Position numbers and translations under genes: made by a program. From Thiomonas bhubaneswarensis (GTDB lineage Bacteria; Pseudomonadota; Gammaproteobacteria; Burkholderiales; Burkholderiaceae_C), in assembly GCF_001418255.1 (NCBI RefSeq), contig NZ_LIPV01000001.1, forward strand, positions 415,232 to 479,231: DNA of 64,000 nt. The letters run 5' to 3'. This document shows positions 16,397 to 25,530 of this stretch, in pieces (position 1 is the stretch's first letter; the number at the start of each line of letters is the position of its first letter). The notes below the pieces were generated by a model that saw only the letters and a list, made by a program, of their open reading frames with translations, was not told the DNA's origin and made no database searches.

Positions 16397-19300
16397 TTGT
16401 CTCTGCTCCATCTTTCGCTGCGCGCCGCCACCCGCATCTGGGAGGCGGCTGTCATCCTCGTGCTCACGGTGTATTTCGTGCTCGGCGCGGGTCTGCTGAC
16501 GCTGCGTTATGCCGTGCTGCCCAACGCGCAGGAGTTCAGGCCCTGGGTTGAGCAGGCCAGCAGCCAGGCGTTGGGGCTGCCGGTGCATATCGGGAAAATC
16601 AAGACCGAGTGGCACGGCCTGATGCCGCAATTCGCGCTGCACGATGTGCGCATCGACGGCCCGCAGGGACAGCCGGCCCTGCAGTTCGCCGAGGTCAGCG
16701 CGGCGCCTTCGTGGAAAAGCCTCACCCGGCTCACCCTCACCTTCGAGCAGTTGGTGATCCGCGGCGCCGATCTGACGGTGACGCGCCCGGACGCCAGCCA
16801 TCTGGAGGTGGGCGGCATTCGCTTTGCTCTGTCAGGGTCGGGCAAGAACGACGCCGCGCAGCAGTTCGCCGACTGGCTGTTCAGCCAGGACGAGATCCTG
16901 ATTCTCGACAGCCGCCTGACCTGGGTGAACGCCGCACGGCACGCGCAGCCCTTGCCGCTCACCCAGGTCAACCTCTTGCTGCGGAACTCACTGGTGACGC
17001 ACCGCGCCGCGCTCACCGCCGAGCCGCCAGCGGGTTTCGGCGGTCGCATCGATCTGCGCGCCAGTTTCACTCAGCCGCTTTTTCTGCGCCACACCGCCGA
17101 CTTCGCGCGCTGGAAGGGCACGCTTTACGGCGAAGTGACCGGCGTCGATCTGGCCGCGCTGCAACCGCAGCTTCCCCTGACCCTGCCCGCCCAGACGCAG
17201 ACGGGGCGCGGCTCGGTGCGGGCCTGGGCGCAGTTCGACCAGGGCGCGCCGACCGCCTTCACCGCCGATCTGGCGCTGCGAGACATCGCGGTTCAACTCG
17301 CCCCGCAGCAAACCGCCGAGGCCCTGCGCCCGGTGGCGCTGCTGCCCCCCATCGCGCTCGACACCCTCTCCACCCGCATGACTTGGGCGCCGCTGCCCGG
17401 AGGGGAGAAGGCCAGCTTGCAGCATCTGCAGTTCCGCAACGTCCAGGGCCAGTCACTTGCTCCTGTCAGCGTGGACTGGCAATGGCAGCACCCGCCGGGG
17501 CAGGCCGCGCAGGGCCGTCTGCAGACAGGCGCGCTCGATCTCGGCGCCCTCGCCGCAGTGGCGCAGCGTCTGCCGCTGCCTGCGCTGTGGCAGGCCCGGC
17601 TGACCGCGCTGCAGCCGCAGGGCCGCATCGATCGATTCGAGGCTCAAGCCAGTTGGCCCAAGGGCGTGGCGCCTGCTGGAATGCCGCCGACCTTCAGCGT
17701 GCAGGCGCAGTTTGCCGACCTACGCTGGAACAGCCCCGCGGGCGCAGGCGAGAGCATTCCCCCCGCCGATCCCCATCACCTGATCGAGCGCGGCAAGGCC
17801 GCCGCGAAAGCGCTGCAACTTCCAGCCGATCTGCCGGGCGTGGGCGGTCTGTCGGGCACGCTCAGCGCAACCCAAGCGGGCGGCCAGGCACAGATTCACC
17901 TCACCAGCCTCGATCTGCCGCTGGTCTATGCCCCGGCCAGACTGGGGTTCGACACCTTGTCAGCCGATCTCGCCTGGAAGCGCGACAGAGCCGGGCAGTG
18001 GCAGGTCAGCACCCGGCGCTTCGATTTCGCCAATGCCGACGCGGCCGGAAGCGCCATCCTGACCTGGCGCAGCGCGCCCCGCGGCCTGGGCAGCATCGAT
18101 CTGAAGGGCCAGCTCACCCGGGCCGACGCCCGCGCGGTGTGGCGCTACCTGCCCATCGACATTCCGCTGCACACCCGCGACTATCTGCGCAGCGCGATTG
18201 CCGCGGGCAATGCGCGCAAGGTCGATTTCTCGGTTCAGGGTCGGCTCGAAAACTTCCCCTTTGACACACCGGCCAAGGGGGGCACCTTCGAGGTGAACGC
18301 CCAAATCGAAAACGGGGTGTTCAATTACGCGCCCCGCGGCCTGTTGCCGCCGGGACAGACCGCCAGCGCCGAGAGCGTGCACGCCAACGCCGAGTGGCCC
18401 GAGTTCACCCAGATCAGCGGCGATCTGCGGGTGACCTCGCACAGCCTGGAAGTGCGCAATGCTTCGGCGCGAGCTTTCGGTGCGCGCATCAGCGGGGTCA
18501 ACGGCAGCCTGCCGAGCTTCCACGACGGCGTGCTCAGCATCAGCGGCAAGGCTCAGGCACCGGCAACCGATGCCCTGCGCTACCTGGTCGAGAGTCCGAT
18601 CAACCGACGGCTCGGCGGCGTGTTCGATGGCGTTCAGGCGCAGGGGCCGGTGGCGCTGGACATCGCCCTCGCCCTGCCCCTCGACCATCTCGACGACACC
18701 ACCCTCAAAGGGCTGGCGACCCTGCAGGGGGTGGATGTGACATGGAGCCGCGATCTGCCGCAGTTCAACAAGGTGCGCGGCACGGTGGCGTTCGACCACC
18801 AAGGGTTCGACCTGGCGCTGAACGCACCCAACGTGCTCGGCGGCCCCGTCACCCTGCGCGGCGGCCAGAAGACGGGAGAGCCCTTGCAGTTGCAGGCCAG
18901 CGGCAGCTTCAGCAGCACCGGGCTGCGCGGCACCCGGGCCGACTGGATGCAGACCCTCGGCAAGGTGCTGCGAGGTCAGGCGCCCTACTCCCTGACCATC
19001 ATCCAGCCTCGTGGCGCACCGGAGGCGACGCTGGAACTGCGCAGCAATCTGGTGGGCGCCGCCATCGATCTACCGCCGCCGCTGGGCAAGCCCGCCAGTG
19101 CCCCCGAGTCGCTGCTCTACACCCGCACGCCGCTGCCCCAGACCGCGGGCAGCGCAGGTCGGCGCCAGGTGGTGCAGATCGACCTAGGCGGACTGGCCCG
19201 TGCGCGCTACGTGCTCGAAGAACCGCAGGCTGCGGCAACCCCCGGCGCGAGCGCCGATTTCCGCGTCATCAGCGGCGGGCTGGCCATCGGCCCTCAGGCC

Positions 19301-20605
19301 GCGCTGCCGCAGCCCACGCAATCGGTGCAGGCCAATGTCAAGCTGCCGGTGCTCGATGTCGATGCCTGGGATGCCGCCCTCAAGCCCCTGCTCGACAGCG
19401 GCAACTCGGCCGCCCCGTCGCCCCCCCTGCTCGCCGCCTCGGCGGATGGCCGCGGGCTCACCGGTCTGCTGCCCACCACGGCGGCGCTCGACATCGGCCG
19501 CCTGACGCTGATGGGCCGGGTGATCGAGCAGGTGGTGGTCGGCGGTCATCGCAGCGGCGATCTGCTGCAGGCCAACGTGAACTCGCGCCAACTCTCGGGC
19601 TACATCGGCTGGCAGATCGGCCAGGGCAACAGCCCCGGCACGCTCAGCGCGAGGCTGGCCCGACTGGAGTTGCCCAAGTCGAGCGACTCGGATGTCGAGC
19701 ACCTGCTCAGCCAGCAGCCCAGCAGCATCCCGGCGCTGGACATCGTGGCCGACGACGTCGATCTGCACGGCCACCGCTTCTCGCATCTTGAGGTGCAGGC
19801 AGTCAACCGCGGGCGGGTGGATGGCAGCAAGCAGTGGCAGCTCACCCATTTCGAGCTCGCCACCCCGGACAATGTGCTCACCGGCAGCGGCACCTGGTCC
19901 ACCGTGGGCTCGCAGTTGACCGAGCCCGGCAGCGCCGAAGCCGCCTCGCCCGCGCGACGCACGAGCATGCAGTTCAAGCTCGCCATCGGCGACGCCGGCA
20001 ACCTGCTGGCCACGCTGGGCAAACCCGGCCTGCTCAAAGGGGGCAAAGGCGAGATCACCGGCAATCTGGCTTGGCTGGGCTCGCCTTTGAGCCTCGATTT
20101 CCCGAGCATGATCGGGCAGTTCAAGCTGCAGCTCGGCAGCGGCCAGTTCCTCAAGGCCGATCCCGGCATCGCCAAGCTGCTGGGCGTGCTCAGCCTGCAA
20201 AGCCTGCCGCGCCGCTTCACCCTCGATTTCCGCGATCTGTTCGCGTCGGGCTTCGCCTTCGACAAGGTCGATGCCGACGTCGGCGTGGACAGCGGCATTG
20301 CCAGCACGCGCGATTTCCGCATGAGCGGGGTCTCGGCCACGGTGCGCATCGAGGGCCAGACCAACCTCGCGACCGAAACCCAGAACCTGCGCGTGGTCGT
20401 GGTGCCCAATATCAATGCGGGCGCCGCCTCGCTCGCCTACGCGCTGGTGAACCCCGTCGTCGGCCTGGGCACCTTCCTGGCGCAATACATCGCCCGCGAG
20501 CCCCTGGCGCGGGCCTTCACCCATGTGTACGACATCACCGGCACCTGGGTCACCCCCATCGTCAGCGAGGTTTCGCTCGACAGTCCCAAGCCTGCAGCAC
20601 CCTGA
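16397..20605 (+). CDS. YhdP/AsmA-like envelope protein (DUF3971, TIGR02099 type)
   Basis: This very large protein (about 1400 aa) has one N-terminal membrane helix (AAVILVLTVYFVLGAGLLTL) followed by a periplasmic beta-rich body. The AsmA/TamB-like family is thought to bridge the inner and outer membranes and move phospholipids. The C-terminus has the family-typical RVVVVPNINAGAASLAYALV and PVVGLGTFLAQYIAREPL segments. The open frame extends upstream to 16094, but that part overlaps glnE and lacks family features. The start is taken as the in-frame TTG at 16397 and remains uncertain. It precedes the nitrilase gene with a 39-base gap, a neighbourhood seen in many Betaproteobacteria. Confidence 0.85.
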   Translation: MSLLHLSLRAATRIWEAAVILVLTVYFVLGAGLLTLRYAVLPNAQEFRPWVEQASSQALGLPVHIGKIKTEWHGLMPQFALHDVRIDGPQGQPALQFAEVSAAPSWKSLTRLTLTFEQLVIRGADLTVTRPDASHLEVGGIRFALSGSGKNDAAQQFADWLFSQDEILILDSRLTWVNAARHAQPLPLTQVNLLLRNSLVTHRAALTAEPPAGFGGRIDLRASFTQPLFLRHTADFARWKGTLYGEVTGVDLAALQPQLPLTLPAQTQTGRGSVRAWAQFDQGAPTAFTADLALRDIAVQLAPQQTAEALRPVALLPPIALDTLSTRMTWAPLPGGEKASLQHLQFRNVQGQSLAPVSVDWQWQHPPGQAAQGRLQTGALDLGALAAVAQRLPLPALWQARLTALQPQGRIDRFEAQASWPKGVAPAGMPPTFSVQAQFADLRWNSPAGAGESIPPADPHHLIERGKAAAKALQLPADLPGVGGLSGTLSATQAGGQAQIHLTSLDLPLVYAPARLGFDTLSADLAWKRDRAGQWQVSTRRFDFANADAAGSAILTWRSAPRGLGSIDLKGQLTRADARAVWRYLPIDIPLHTRDYLRSAIAAGNARKVDFSVQGRLENFPFDTPAKGGTFEVNAQIENGVFNYAPRGLLPPGQTASAESVHANAEWPEFTQISGDLRVTSHSLEVRNASARAFGARISGVNGSLPSFHDGVLSISGKAQAPATDALRYLVESPINRRLGGVFDGVQAQGPVALDIALALPLDHLDDTTLKGLATLQGVDVTWSRDLPQFNKVRGTVAFDHQGFDLALNAPNVLGGPVTLRGGQKTGEPLQLQASGSFSSTGLRGTRADWMQTLGKVLRGQAPYSLTIIQPRGAPEATLELRSNLVGAAIDLPPPLGKPASAPESLLYTRTPLPQTAGSAGRRQVVQIDLGGLARARYVLEEPQAAATPGASADFRVISGGLAIGPQAALPQPTQSVQANVKLPVLDVDAWDAALKPLLDSGNSAAPSPPLLAASADGRGLTGLLPTTAALDIGRLTLMGRVIEQVVVGGHRSGDLLQANVNSRQLSGYIGWQIGQGNSPGTLSARLARLELPKSSDSDVEHLLSQQPSSIPALDIVADDVDLHGHRFSHLEVQAVNRGRVDGSKQWQLTHFELATPDNVLTGSGTWSTVGSQLTEPGSAEAASPARRTSMQFKLAIGDAGNLLATLGKPGLLKGGKGEITGNLAWLGSPLSLDFPSMIGQFKLQLGSGQFLKADPGIAKLLGVLSLQSLPRRFTLDFRDLFASGFAFDKVDADVGVDSGIASTRDFRMSGVSATVRIEGQTNLATETQNLRVVVVPNINAGAASLAYALVNPVVGLGTFLAQYIAREPLARAFTHVYDITGTWVTPIVSEVSLDSPKPAAP

Positions 20606-20644
20606 CGTAAGCTGAAAGGATTGATAGCCTCACCGCACCGCACC

Positions 20645-21448
20645 ATGAAAATCGCCGCCCTCCAGATGGTCTCCGGCACGTCCGTCGCCGCCAACCTGCA
20701 ACGCGCCGAAGGCCTGCTGGCCCAGGCTGCAGCGCAAGGTGCGCGCCTGGCCGTGCTGCCCGAATATTTCTGCCTCATGGGCCAGAGCGACGCTGACAAG
20801 GTGCGGGTGCGCGAAAAACCTGGCAGCGGCCCGATCCAGGACTTTCTCGCCGACGCCGCCCGCCGCCACGGACTGTGGGTGGTCGGCGGCACCCTGCCGC
20901 TGGAAAGCCCCGACCCGAATCGCGTGCTCAACTCCACGCTGGTGTTCAACCCCGCAGGGGAACTGGCCGCCCGCTACGACAAGATGCACCTGTTCGCCTT
21001 CCAGCGCGGCACCGAGCGCTATGCCGAGGCCGACAGCATCACCCCCGGCACCCAGGCCGTGGCCTTCGACTGCGAAGGTCTGCGCATCGGCCTGACCATC
21101 TGCTACGACCTGCGCTTTCCCGAGCTGTTCCGGGCGCTGTCCAACCCCGCGCCCTGCGACCTCTATCTCCTGCCCGCCGCCTTCACCCACACCACTGGCG
21201 AGAAACATTGGGAAGTGCTGCTGCGCGCCCGCGCCATCGAGAACCTGGCCTATGTGCTCGGCAGCGCGCAGGGCGGCGTACACGAAAACGGCCGCCGCAC
21301 CTGGGGCCACAGCATGATCGTCGACCCCTGGGGCGAGGTGCTGGCGATGCAGGCCGAGGGCGAAGCCGTGGTCACCGCGACACTGGATCGCGACCGCATC
21401 GCCAGACACCGCGAAAGCCTGCCCGCGCTGGGGCATCGGGTGGTGTGA
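20645..21448 (+). CDS. Carbon-nitrogen hydrolase, Nit1/Nit2-type amidase (probable deaminated glutathione amidase)
   Basis: This nitrilase-superfamily enzyme hydrolyses an amide in a small metabolite. The protein is 267 aa from MKIAALQMVSGTSVAANL. The Glu-Lys-Cys triad is visible: E40 in VLPEYF, K113 in YDKMHLF and C153 in TICYDLRFPE. The segment YDKMHLFAFQRGTERYAEAD resembles the Nit1/NitB group, which repairs deaminated glutathione, but the substrate is inferred only from this similarity. The start at 20645 matches family N-termini; a TTG at 20621 lacks spacing to its purine-rich stretch. It follows the YhdP-like gene, likely in one transcript. Confidence 0.88.
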   Translation: MKIAALQMVSGTSVAANLQRAEGLLAQAAAQGARLAVLPEYFCLMGQSDADKVRVREKPGSGPIQDFLADAARRHGLWVVGGTLPLESPDPNRVLNSTLVFNPAGELAARYDKMHLFAFQRGTERYAEADSITPGTQAVAFDCEGLRIGLTICYDLRFPELFRALSNPAPCDLYLLPAAFTHTTGEKHWEVLLRARAIENLAYVLGSAQGGVHENGRRTWGHSMIVDPWGEVLAMQAEGEAVVTATLDRDRIARHRESLPALGHRVV

Positions 21449-21496
21449 ACGGAATGTCCGTATCCCTCCAGGAGCACTGACTCGGCAGCGCCGATT

Positions 21497-21703
21497 TCAC
21501 TCGCGGGTTTTGTGTTCGATGCGCCGCGGGCCGTTGCGTGTGGCCAGGCCGATTTCAAGGGCGGTTTCCAGGCGGATGACGCGCTCGGTGAGCTGTTCGA
21601 TCTTCTGCTGCTGGGTGACCACGGTGCCGGCGAGGCGTTCGATCTTGTCGTTCATCTTGATCACGGTGGTGAGCGCGTCCCACAGTTTCTCGGTCACGCC
21701 CAT
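21497..21703 (-). CDS. Small coiled-coil protein of unknown function
   Basis: This 68-aa protein is mostly one amphipathic helix: MGVTEKLWDALTTVIKMNDK is followed by a heptad-like stretch, QQQKIEQLTERVIRLETALEIG (about 32-53), typical of a short coiled coil. I do not recognise a named family. It lies 83 bases after the ribbon-helix-helix gene on the same strand, with a GC hairpin between, and converges with the nitrilase gene. The composition is normal for the neighbourhood, and the charged coiled coil makes it more credible than the spurious frames here. It could be a structural or partner protein; nothing more can be said. Confidence 0.5.
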   Translation of the reverse strand: MGVTEKLWDALTTVIKMNDKIERLAGTVVTQQQKIEQLTERVIRLETALEIGLATRNGPRRIEHKTRE

Positions 21704-21738
21704 GTCAGTTCCGCCCGGCCGTTCCGAAGGTACTGACG

Positions 21739-21752
21739 CCCCCCTCGGGGGG
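21739..21752. repeat. CCCCCC-TC-GGGGGG hairpin, REP-like
   Basis: A GC-only palindrome sits in the 83-base spacer between the two small minus-strand genes. It is followed by AACGCGCGCAGC and a G-rich AGTGAGGGGGCT tract. Similar C-run/G-run palindromes are scattered between genes in Comamonadaceae-like genomes (from memory), so it may be a dispersed intergenic repeat rather than a dedicated regulator. Confidence 0.4.
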
Positions 21753-21786
21753 TAACGCGCGCAGCAAGTGAGGGGGCTGTTTCATC

Positions 21787-22101
21787 TCAGGCTCCTGCGG
21801 TGCGGCGCTTGCGCGCGGAGGCCGCCGCCGGATGCGACGGGTCAAGCCGGGCCAGACGCTGCTCGGAGGCGGCAACGGCCTGCAGCGCGGCGTCGAGGGC
21901 GCGGTTGGCGCGTTCGGCGCTGAGCCGGATCTGCTCGGCCACCGCGTCGAACGCCCCAGCGTCCTGCGTGGGATCGTAGGCTGCTGCGGCGCGGCGAAGA
22001 TACTCGCCCATGGACAGGCCCGCAGCTTCGGCCGCGCGGGCAATGCGCGCCTTTTGCTCGGCGGTCACGAGGATGGGAATGCGTTCGGTGACGACGGCCA
22101 T
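21787..22101 (-). CDS. Small ribbon-helix-helix-like protein
   Basis: This 104-aa protein starts MAVVTERIPILVTAEQKARI. Its N-terminal 45 residues (strand RIPILVT, helix AEQKARIARAAEAAG, helix SMGEYLRRAAAAY) have the pattern of CopG/MobC-type ribbon-helix-helix DNA-binding domains. The rest is a charged alanine-rich helix (AERANRALDAALQAV) and a basic tail ASARKRR. The start is strong: AGGAGG lies 6 bases upstream of the ATG at 22101; the larger frame beginning at 22422 is spurious. It follows pepP by 50 bases and precedes the small coiled-coil gene. It could be a local repressor or a leftover of a mobilisable element. Confidence 0.65.
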   Translation of the reverse strand: MAVVTERIPILVTAEQKARIARAAEAAGLSMGEYLRRAAAAYDPTQDAGAFDAVAEQIRLSAERANRALDAALQAVAASEQRLARLDPSHPAAASARKRRTAGA

Positions 22102-22151
22102 GAAGTTCCTCCTGCCGCCCGTCGCGGGCGGTCTGGGCATCATAGGCCGCC

Positions 22152-23555
22152 TCAGCGCATCACCGCTTCGATGTCGGCCACGGTCTTGGGGGCCGCGGCG
22201 GTGAGCACCTCGCAGGGCTGACCACCGCCGCGCACGGCGATGTCGTCTTCGATGCGGATGCCGATGCTGTGGAAAGCGGCGGGCAGGTCGTCGGCCGCGC
22301 GCACGTACAGCCCCGGCTCGATGGTGAGCACCATGGACTCGCGCAGGATGCGCGCCGGGCGCTTGCGGGTGCCGTCGGGCTGGATTTCGAGCGCCGCATC
22401 GGGTTCGGCGTAGTCGCCGCAATCGTGCACGTCCATGCCCATCCAGTGGCTAGTACGGTGCATGTAAAAGCGCTTGTAGGCGCCGGTGGCGATGACGGCA
22501 TCCACATCCGGCGCCGTGTCGCGCGGGATCAGGCCATGATCGAGCAGGCCCTGCGCCAGCACGCGCAAGGCGGCATCGTGCGGATCGGTGAAACGGGCGC
22601 CTTCGACGCTGGCGTCGAGCGCCGCCGCTTGCGCGGCCAGCACCACGTCGTAGAGCGCACGTTGCGCTCCGGTGAAGCGGCCGTCGGCCGGGAAGGTGCG
22701 GGTGATGTCGCTGGCGTAGCCGTCGAGTTCGCAGGCTGCGTCGATCAGCACCAGGTCGCCACCCCGCACGGGGGCATCGCTGGCGCGATAGTGCAGCACG
22801 CAGGCATTGGCGCCGGCAGCCACGATGGAGCCGTAGGCGGGTGCTTGCGACCCGCCCTGGCGGAAGGCGTGCAGCAGCTCGGCCTCGAGGTGATACTCGC
22901 GCAGCCCCTGCTGAGGCGGCTGCCGCAGACCGCGGCTGCTGGCCTGCATGGCGCGAATGTGCGCCTGCGCGGAAATGGCCGAGGCGCGACGGATCACGTC
23001 GAGCTCGTAGGCGTCCTTGAACAGCCGCATTTCGTCGAGGATGGCGCACAGATCGTGCTGCGAGCGCGGCGCAGTCACGCCGGTTCTGGCCTGGGCCCGT
23101 ACCGCAGCGAGCCAGCGCTCCACCTGCGTCTCCAGCCCGGCATGCACGGCAAAGGGCCACCACACGGCGGGCTGGTCGGCCAGCAGCCTGGGCATTTCGG
23201 CGTCGAGGCTGTTGATGGACAGGGCGGCGTCGAAGCCGAACGCTTCGCGCGCGGCCTCTGGGCCCCAGCGGAAACCGTCCCAGATTTCGCGTTCCACGTC
23301 CTTGTCGCGGCAGAACAGCACGCTGCGGCTGCTGCCGTCGGCCCCTACCTGCAGCGCCAGCAGGCTGTGCGGTTCGGTGAAGCCGGTGAGGTAGTAGAAA
23401 TAGCTGTCGTGGCGGTAGGGATAGTCGGCGTCGCGGTTGCGCATGGCCTCCGGCGCGGTGGGCAGCAGGGCCACGCCGCCGCCTGCGGCAGCGAGTTGGC
23501 GCACGACTTCCGCGCGGCGCGTGGCGCAGCGGACGAGCAAGGTGGAATCGGGCAT
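22152..23555 (-). CDS. pepP: Xaa-Pro aminopeptidase (M24B)
   Basis: This cytoplasmic metallo-aminopeptidase removes N-terminal residues that precede proline. The protein is 467 aa from MPDSTLLVRCATRRAEVVR, with an N-terminal creatinase-like domain (RHDSYFYYLTGFTEP) and a C-terminal pita-bread domain. Metal ligands are visible in order: the first Asp in LIDAACELDGYASD, Asp in SDITRTFPADG, His in HRTSHWMGMD, Glu in TIEPGLYVR and Glu in GIRIEDDIAVRG. The ATG at 23555 gives the usual family start; upstream in-frame codons run into an inverted repeat. It lies after murU on the same strand, separated by that inverted repeat. Confidence 0.93.
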   Translation of the reverse strand: MPDSTLLVRCATRRAEVVRQLAAAGGGVALLPTAPEAMRNRDADYPYRHDSYFYYLTGFTEPHSLLALQVGADGSSRSVLFCRDKDVEREIWDGFRWGPEAAREAFGFDAALSINSLDAEMPRLLADQPAVWWPFAVHAGLETQVERWLAAVRAQARTGVTAPRSQHDLCAILDEMRLFKDAYELDVIRRASAISAQAHIRAMQASSRGLRQPPQQGLREYHLEAELLHAFRQGGSQAPAYGSIVAAGANACVLHYRASDAPVRGGDLVLIDAACELDGYASDITRTFPADGRFTGAQRALYDVVLAAQAAALDASVEGARFTDPHDAALRVLAQGLLDHGLIPRDTAPDVDAVIATGAYKRFYMHRTSHWMGMDVHDCGDYAEPDAALEIQPDGTRKRPARILRESMVLTIEPGLYVRAADDLPAAFHSIGIRIEDDIAVRGGGQPCEVLTAAAPKTVADIEAVMR

Positions 23556-23576
23556 GGGAAGGCGATTGAGGATCAA

Positions 23577-23636
23577 TAGGCTAGGGCCTGTTAACGCTAC
23601 GGGTGCACCCATAGCGTTAACAGGCCCTAAAGCCTA
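23577..23636. repeat. Long perfect inverted repeat between murU and pepP
   Basis: TAGGGCCTGTTAACGCTA (23582-23599) is repeated inverted at 23612-23629, an 18-bp perfect stem. Its loop contains a second palindrome, GGGTGCACCC (23601-23610). With a 2-base bulge the stem extends by five more pairs to 23577 and 23636, overlapping the murU stop codon. No U-run follows on either strand. It looks like a repetitive extragenic palindrome or a processing/terminator structure. Confidence 0.75.
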
Positions 23637-24329
23637 GTCCACCGCACGCAATTGCGCATCCAGCGCGGCCAGTTGCTCGGGGGTGCCGACGTTGTGCCAG
23701 ATGCCGCTGAAGACCTCGCCGCTCACCCGCCCGGCATCGACCGCGCAGTAGAGCCAGGGAAAGAGCTTCCACGCCTGCGCCCGGGGCTGGCCGGCGAACA
23801 GCGCGGGGTGGAACACGCCGATATTGCCGTAGTTCAGCCGCTCGCCCTCGCGCCTGATGCGGCCTTGGGCGTCCAGCGCCATATCGCCGTCCGGGTTGTG
23901 CTCGGGGTTGGGCGTGAGGACGAGATGCGCCACGGTGCGCTGCGGATCGGCGGCGATGGCCCGCGCCACGGGCTGCAGCCGGGCGCAGTCGAAAGAGGTG
24001 TAGATGTCGCCGCTGACCACTAGAAAAGGTGCGTCGCCGAGCAAGGAAAGCGCGGTGGCGATGCCGCCGCCGGTCTCATACGCATCGGCGGGCTCGGGCG
24101 AGTAGCGCAGGCGCACGCCCCAGGTGCCGCCATCGCCTAAAGCGGCGGGAATCTGCTCGCCCAGCCAGCCGGTGTTGATGACAATGTCACGCCAGCCGCC
24201 TGCGGCCAGGCGTTCGATCTGCCAGACGATGAGCGGCTTGCCACCCACGGCGAGCAAGGGCTTGGGCGTGGCGTCGGTCAAGGGCCGCATGCGCTGGCCG
24301 CGCCCGGCGGCGAGAATCATGGCGCGCAT
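23634..24329 (-). CDS. murU: N-acetylmuramate alpha-1-phosphate uridylyltransferase MurU
   Basis: MurU turns MurNAc-1-phosphate and UTP into UDP-MurNAc in peptidoglycan recycling, bypassing de novo synthesis and thereby fosfomycin-sensitive MurA. The protein is 231 aa with the nucleotidyltransferase signature LAAGRGQRMRPLTDATPKP near the N-terminus, followed by GGKPLIVWQIERL, the metal-binding VVSGDIYTSFD and the late WHNVGTPEQL. It lies directly after amgK on the same strand; AmgK makes its substrate, and amgK-murU pairs beside lptD are well known from Pseudomonas. The annotation as MurU rather than a general sugar-phosphate nucleotidyltransferase rests on this pairing. Confidence 0.9.
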   Translation of the reverse strand: MRAMILAAGRGQRMRPLTDATPKPLLAVGGKPLIVWQIERLAAGGWRDIVINTGWLGEQIPAALGDGGTWGVRLRYSPEPADAYETGGGIATALSLLGDAPFLVVSGDIYTSFDCARLQPVARAIAADPQRTVAHLVLTPNPEHNPDGDMALDAQGRIRREGERLNYGNIGVFHPALFAGQPRAQAWKLFPWLYCAVDAGRVSGEVFSGIWHNVGTPEQLAALDAQLRAVD

Positions 24330-24353
24330 CGGGAGGTTCAGATGCGTGCCGCT

Positions 24354-25382
24354 TCAGAAGGTGTAGCCCACTAGCGGACTGCGCTGCTCGATCTGGTCGA
24401 GCAGTTGCAGCAGCGGCTTGAAGGCGCCGTAGCGCGCTGCCACCAGCCGGGTGTGGGCAAGCACCACGGGCAGGTCGCCCAGGTATTGCGCCTTGCCGTC
24501 GCGGTGGTGCAACCTGGCGAAGATGCCCAGCACCTTGAGCGCGCGCTGCAGCCCCATCCAGTCGAGGTCACGGTAGAAGTCGGCGGCGTCGGGCGCCACC
24601 GGCAGCCCAGCCTTGCGGGCGCGCTCCCAGTAGCGGATGGCCCAGTCGAGCTGCTGCTCCTCGGGCCAGGCGATGTAGGCGTCGCGCAGCAGCGAGACCA
24701 GGTCGTAGGTGATGGGGCCGATCACCGCGTCCTGAAAATCGAGCACGCCAGGGTTGCGCTCGGGGGTGAGCATGAGGTTGCGGCTGTGCCAGTCGCGGTG
24801 CACCAGCACCTGCGGCTGCGCCAGGTTGTTGGCGACGAGCAGGGCGAAGATGCGCTGCAGCGAGGCCTGCTGCGCCTCGGTCAGGACATGGCCGTGATGC
24901 TGGCGCACGAACCACTCCGGGAACAGATCGAGCTCGCGTTGCAGCAGCGCCGCGTCATAGGCGGGCACCACGCCCGCGCCGGTTATGCCCTGGAGGGTGA
25001 CCAGCGCGCCGAGCGCGTCGCGCATCAGGCCGTCGGCACGCTCGGGCTCGGCGGTGATCGCCTGCAGATAGGTGGTCTGACCCAGATCGGTGAGCAGCAG
25101 AAAACCTTGCTCCACGTCCTGCTCCAGCACCTGTGGCACATGCACGCCACCCGCGGCCAGCAGGCCTGCGATGGTGACGAAGGGACGCACGTTTTCCTTC
25201 GGCGGCGGCGCGTCCATGACGATCAGCGCGCCCTGACCTGCCTGGACGCGAAAGTAGCGGCGGAAGCTGGCATCGCTCGACGCGGGCTGCAGGCTCTCTG
25301 GCTGAAGATGATGCGTCGGCGCGACGCTCTGCAGCCAATGCTGCAAGGCCTGCATGCGGGCGGTGGGATCGGGTTTGAGCAT
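24354..25382 (-). CDS. amgK: N-acetylmuramate/N-acetylglucosamine kinase AmgK
   Basis: AmgK is an anomeric sugar kinase of the aminoglycoside-phosphotransferase fold that makes MurNAc-1-phosphate for MurU. It has 342 aa, with N-lobe features SSDASFRRYFRV and LIVMDAPPPKENVRPF, the catalytic loop VHRDWHSRNLM and the metal-binding LDFQDAVIGPITYDL. It is divergent from lptD and precedes murU by 24 bases. Together with anmK at 55422-56570 it supplies most of a MurNAc recycling route. Older annotations would call it only an aminoglycoside phosphotransferase. Confidence 0.9.
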   Translation of the reverse strand: MLKPDPTARMQALQHWLQSVAPTHHLQPESLQPASSDASFRRYFRVQAGQGALIVMDAPPPKENVRPFVTIAGLLAAGGVHVPQVLEQDVEQGFLLLTDLGQTTYLQAITAEPERADGLMRDALGALVTLQGITGAGVVPAYDAALLQRELDLFPEWFVRQHHGHVLTEAQQASLQRIFALLVANNLAQPQVLVHRDWHSRNLMLTPERNPGVLDFQDAVIGPITYDLVSLLRDAYIAWPEEQQLDWAIRYWERARKAGLPVAPDAADFYRDLDWMGLQRALKVLGIFARLHHRDGKAQYLGDLPVVLAHTRLVAARYGAFKPLLQLLDQIEQRSPLVGYTF

Positions 25383-25419
25383 GGCTAGGGCAACGGCGGG
25401 GCAGGGAAGATGCCCTACC

Positions 25420-25425
25420 TATAAT
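25420..25425 (+). promoter_or_regulatory. Candidate -10 element for lptD
   Basis: A perfect TATAAT lies in the 148-base region between divergent amgK and lptD, about 105 bases upstream of the lptD start. No good -35 is seen at 16-18 bp spacing, so activation by another factor or a different start site is possible. Confidence 0.35.
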
Positions 25426-25530
25426 CCGCGAACATTTTAGGCATCGCTGCGCGCGGCCTGCCGCCGGCTCCGGTGCTGCGGTCGTGCGGCGCCGAACCGC
25501 CCGCATGCGCCCGCCCCCGATCCGAGTCCC

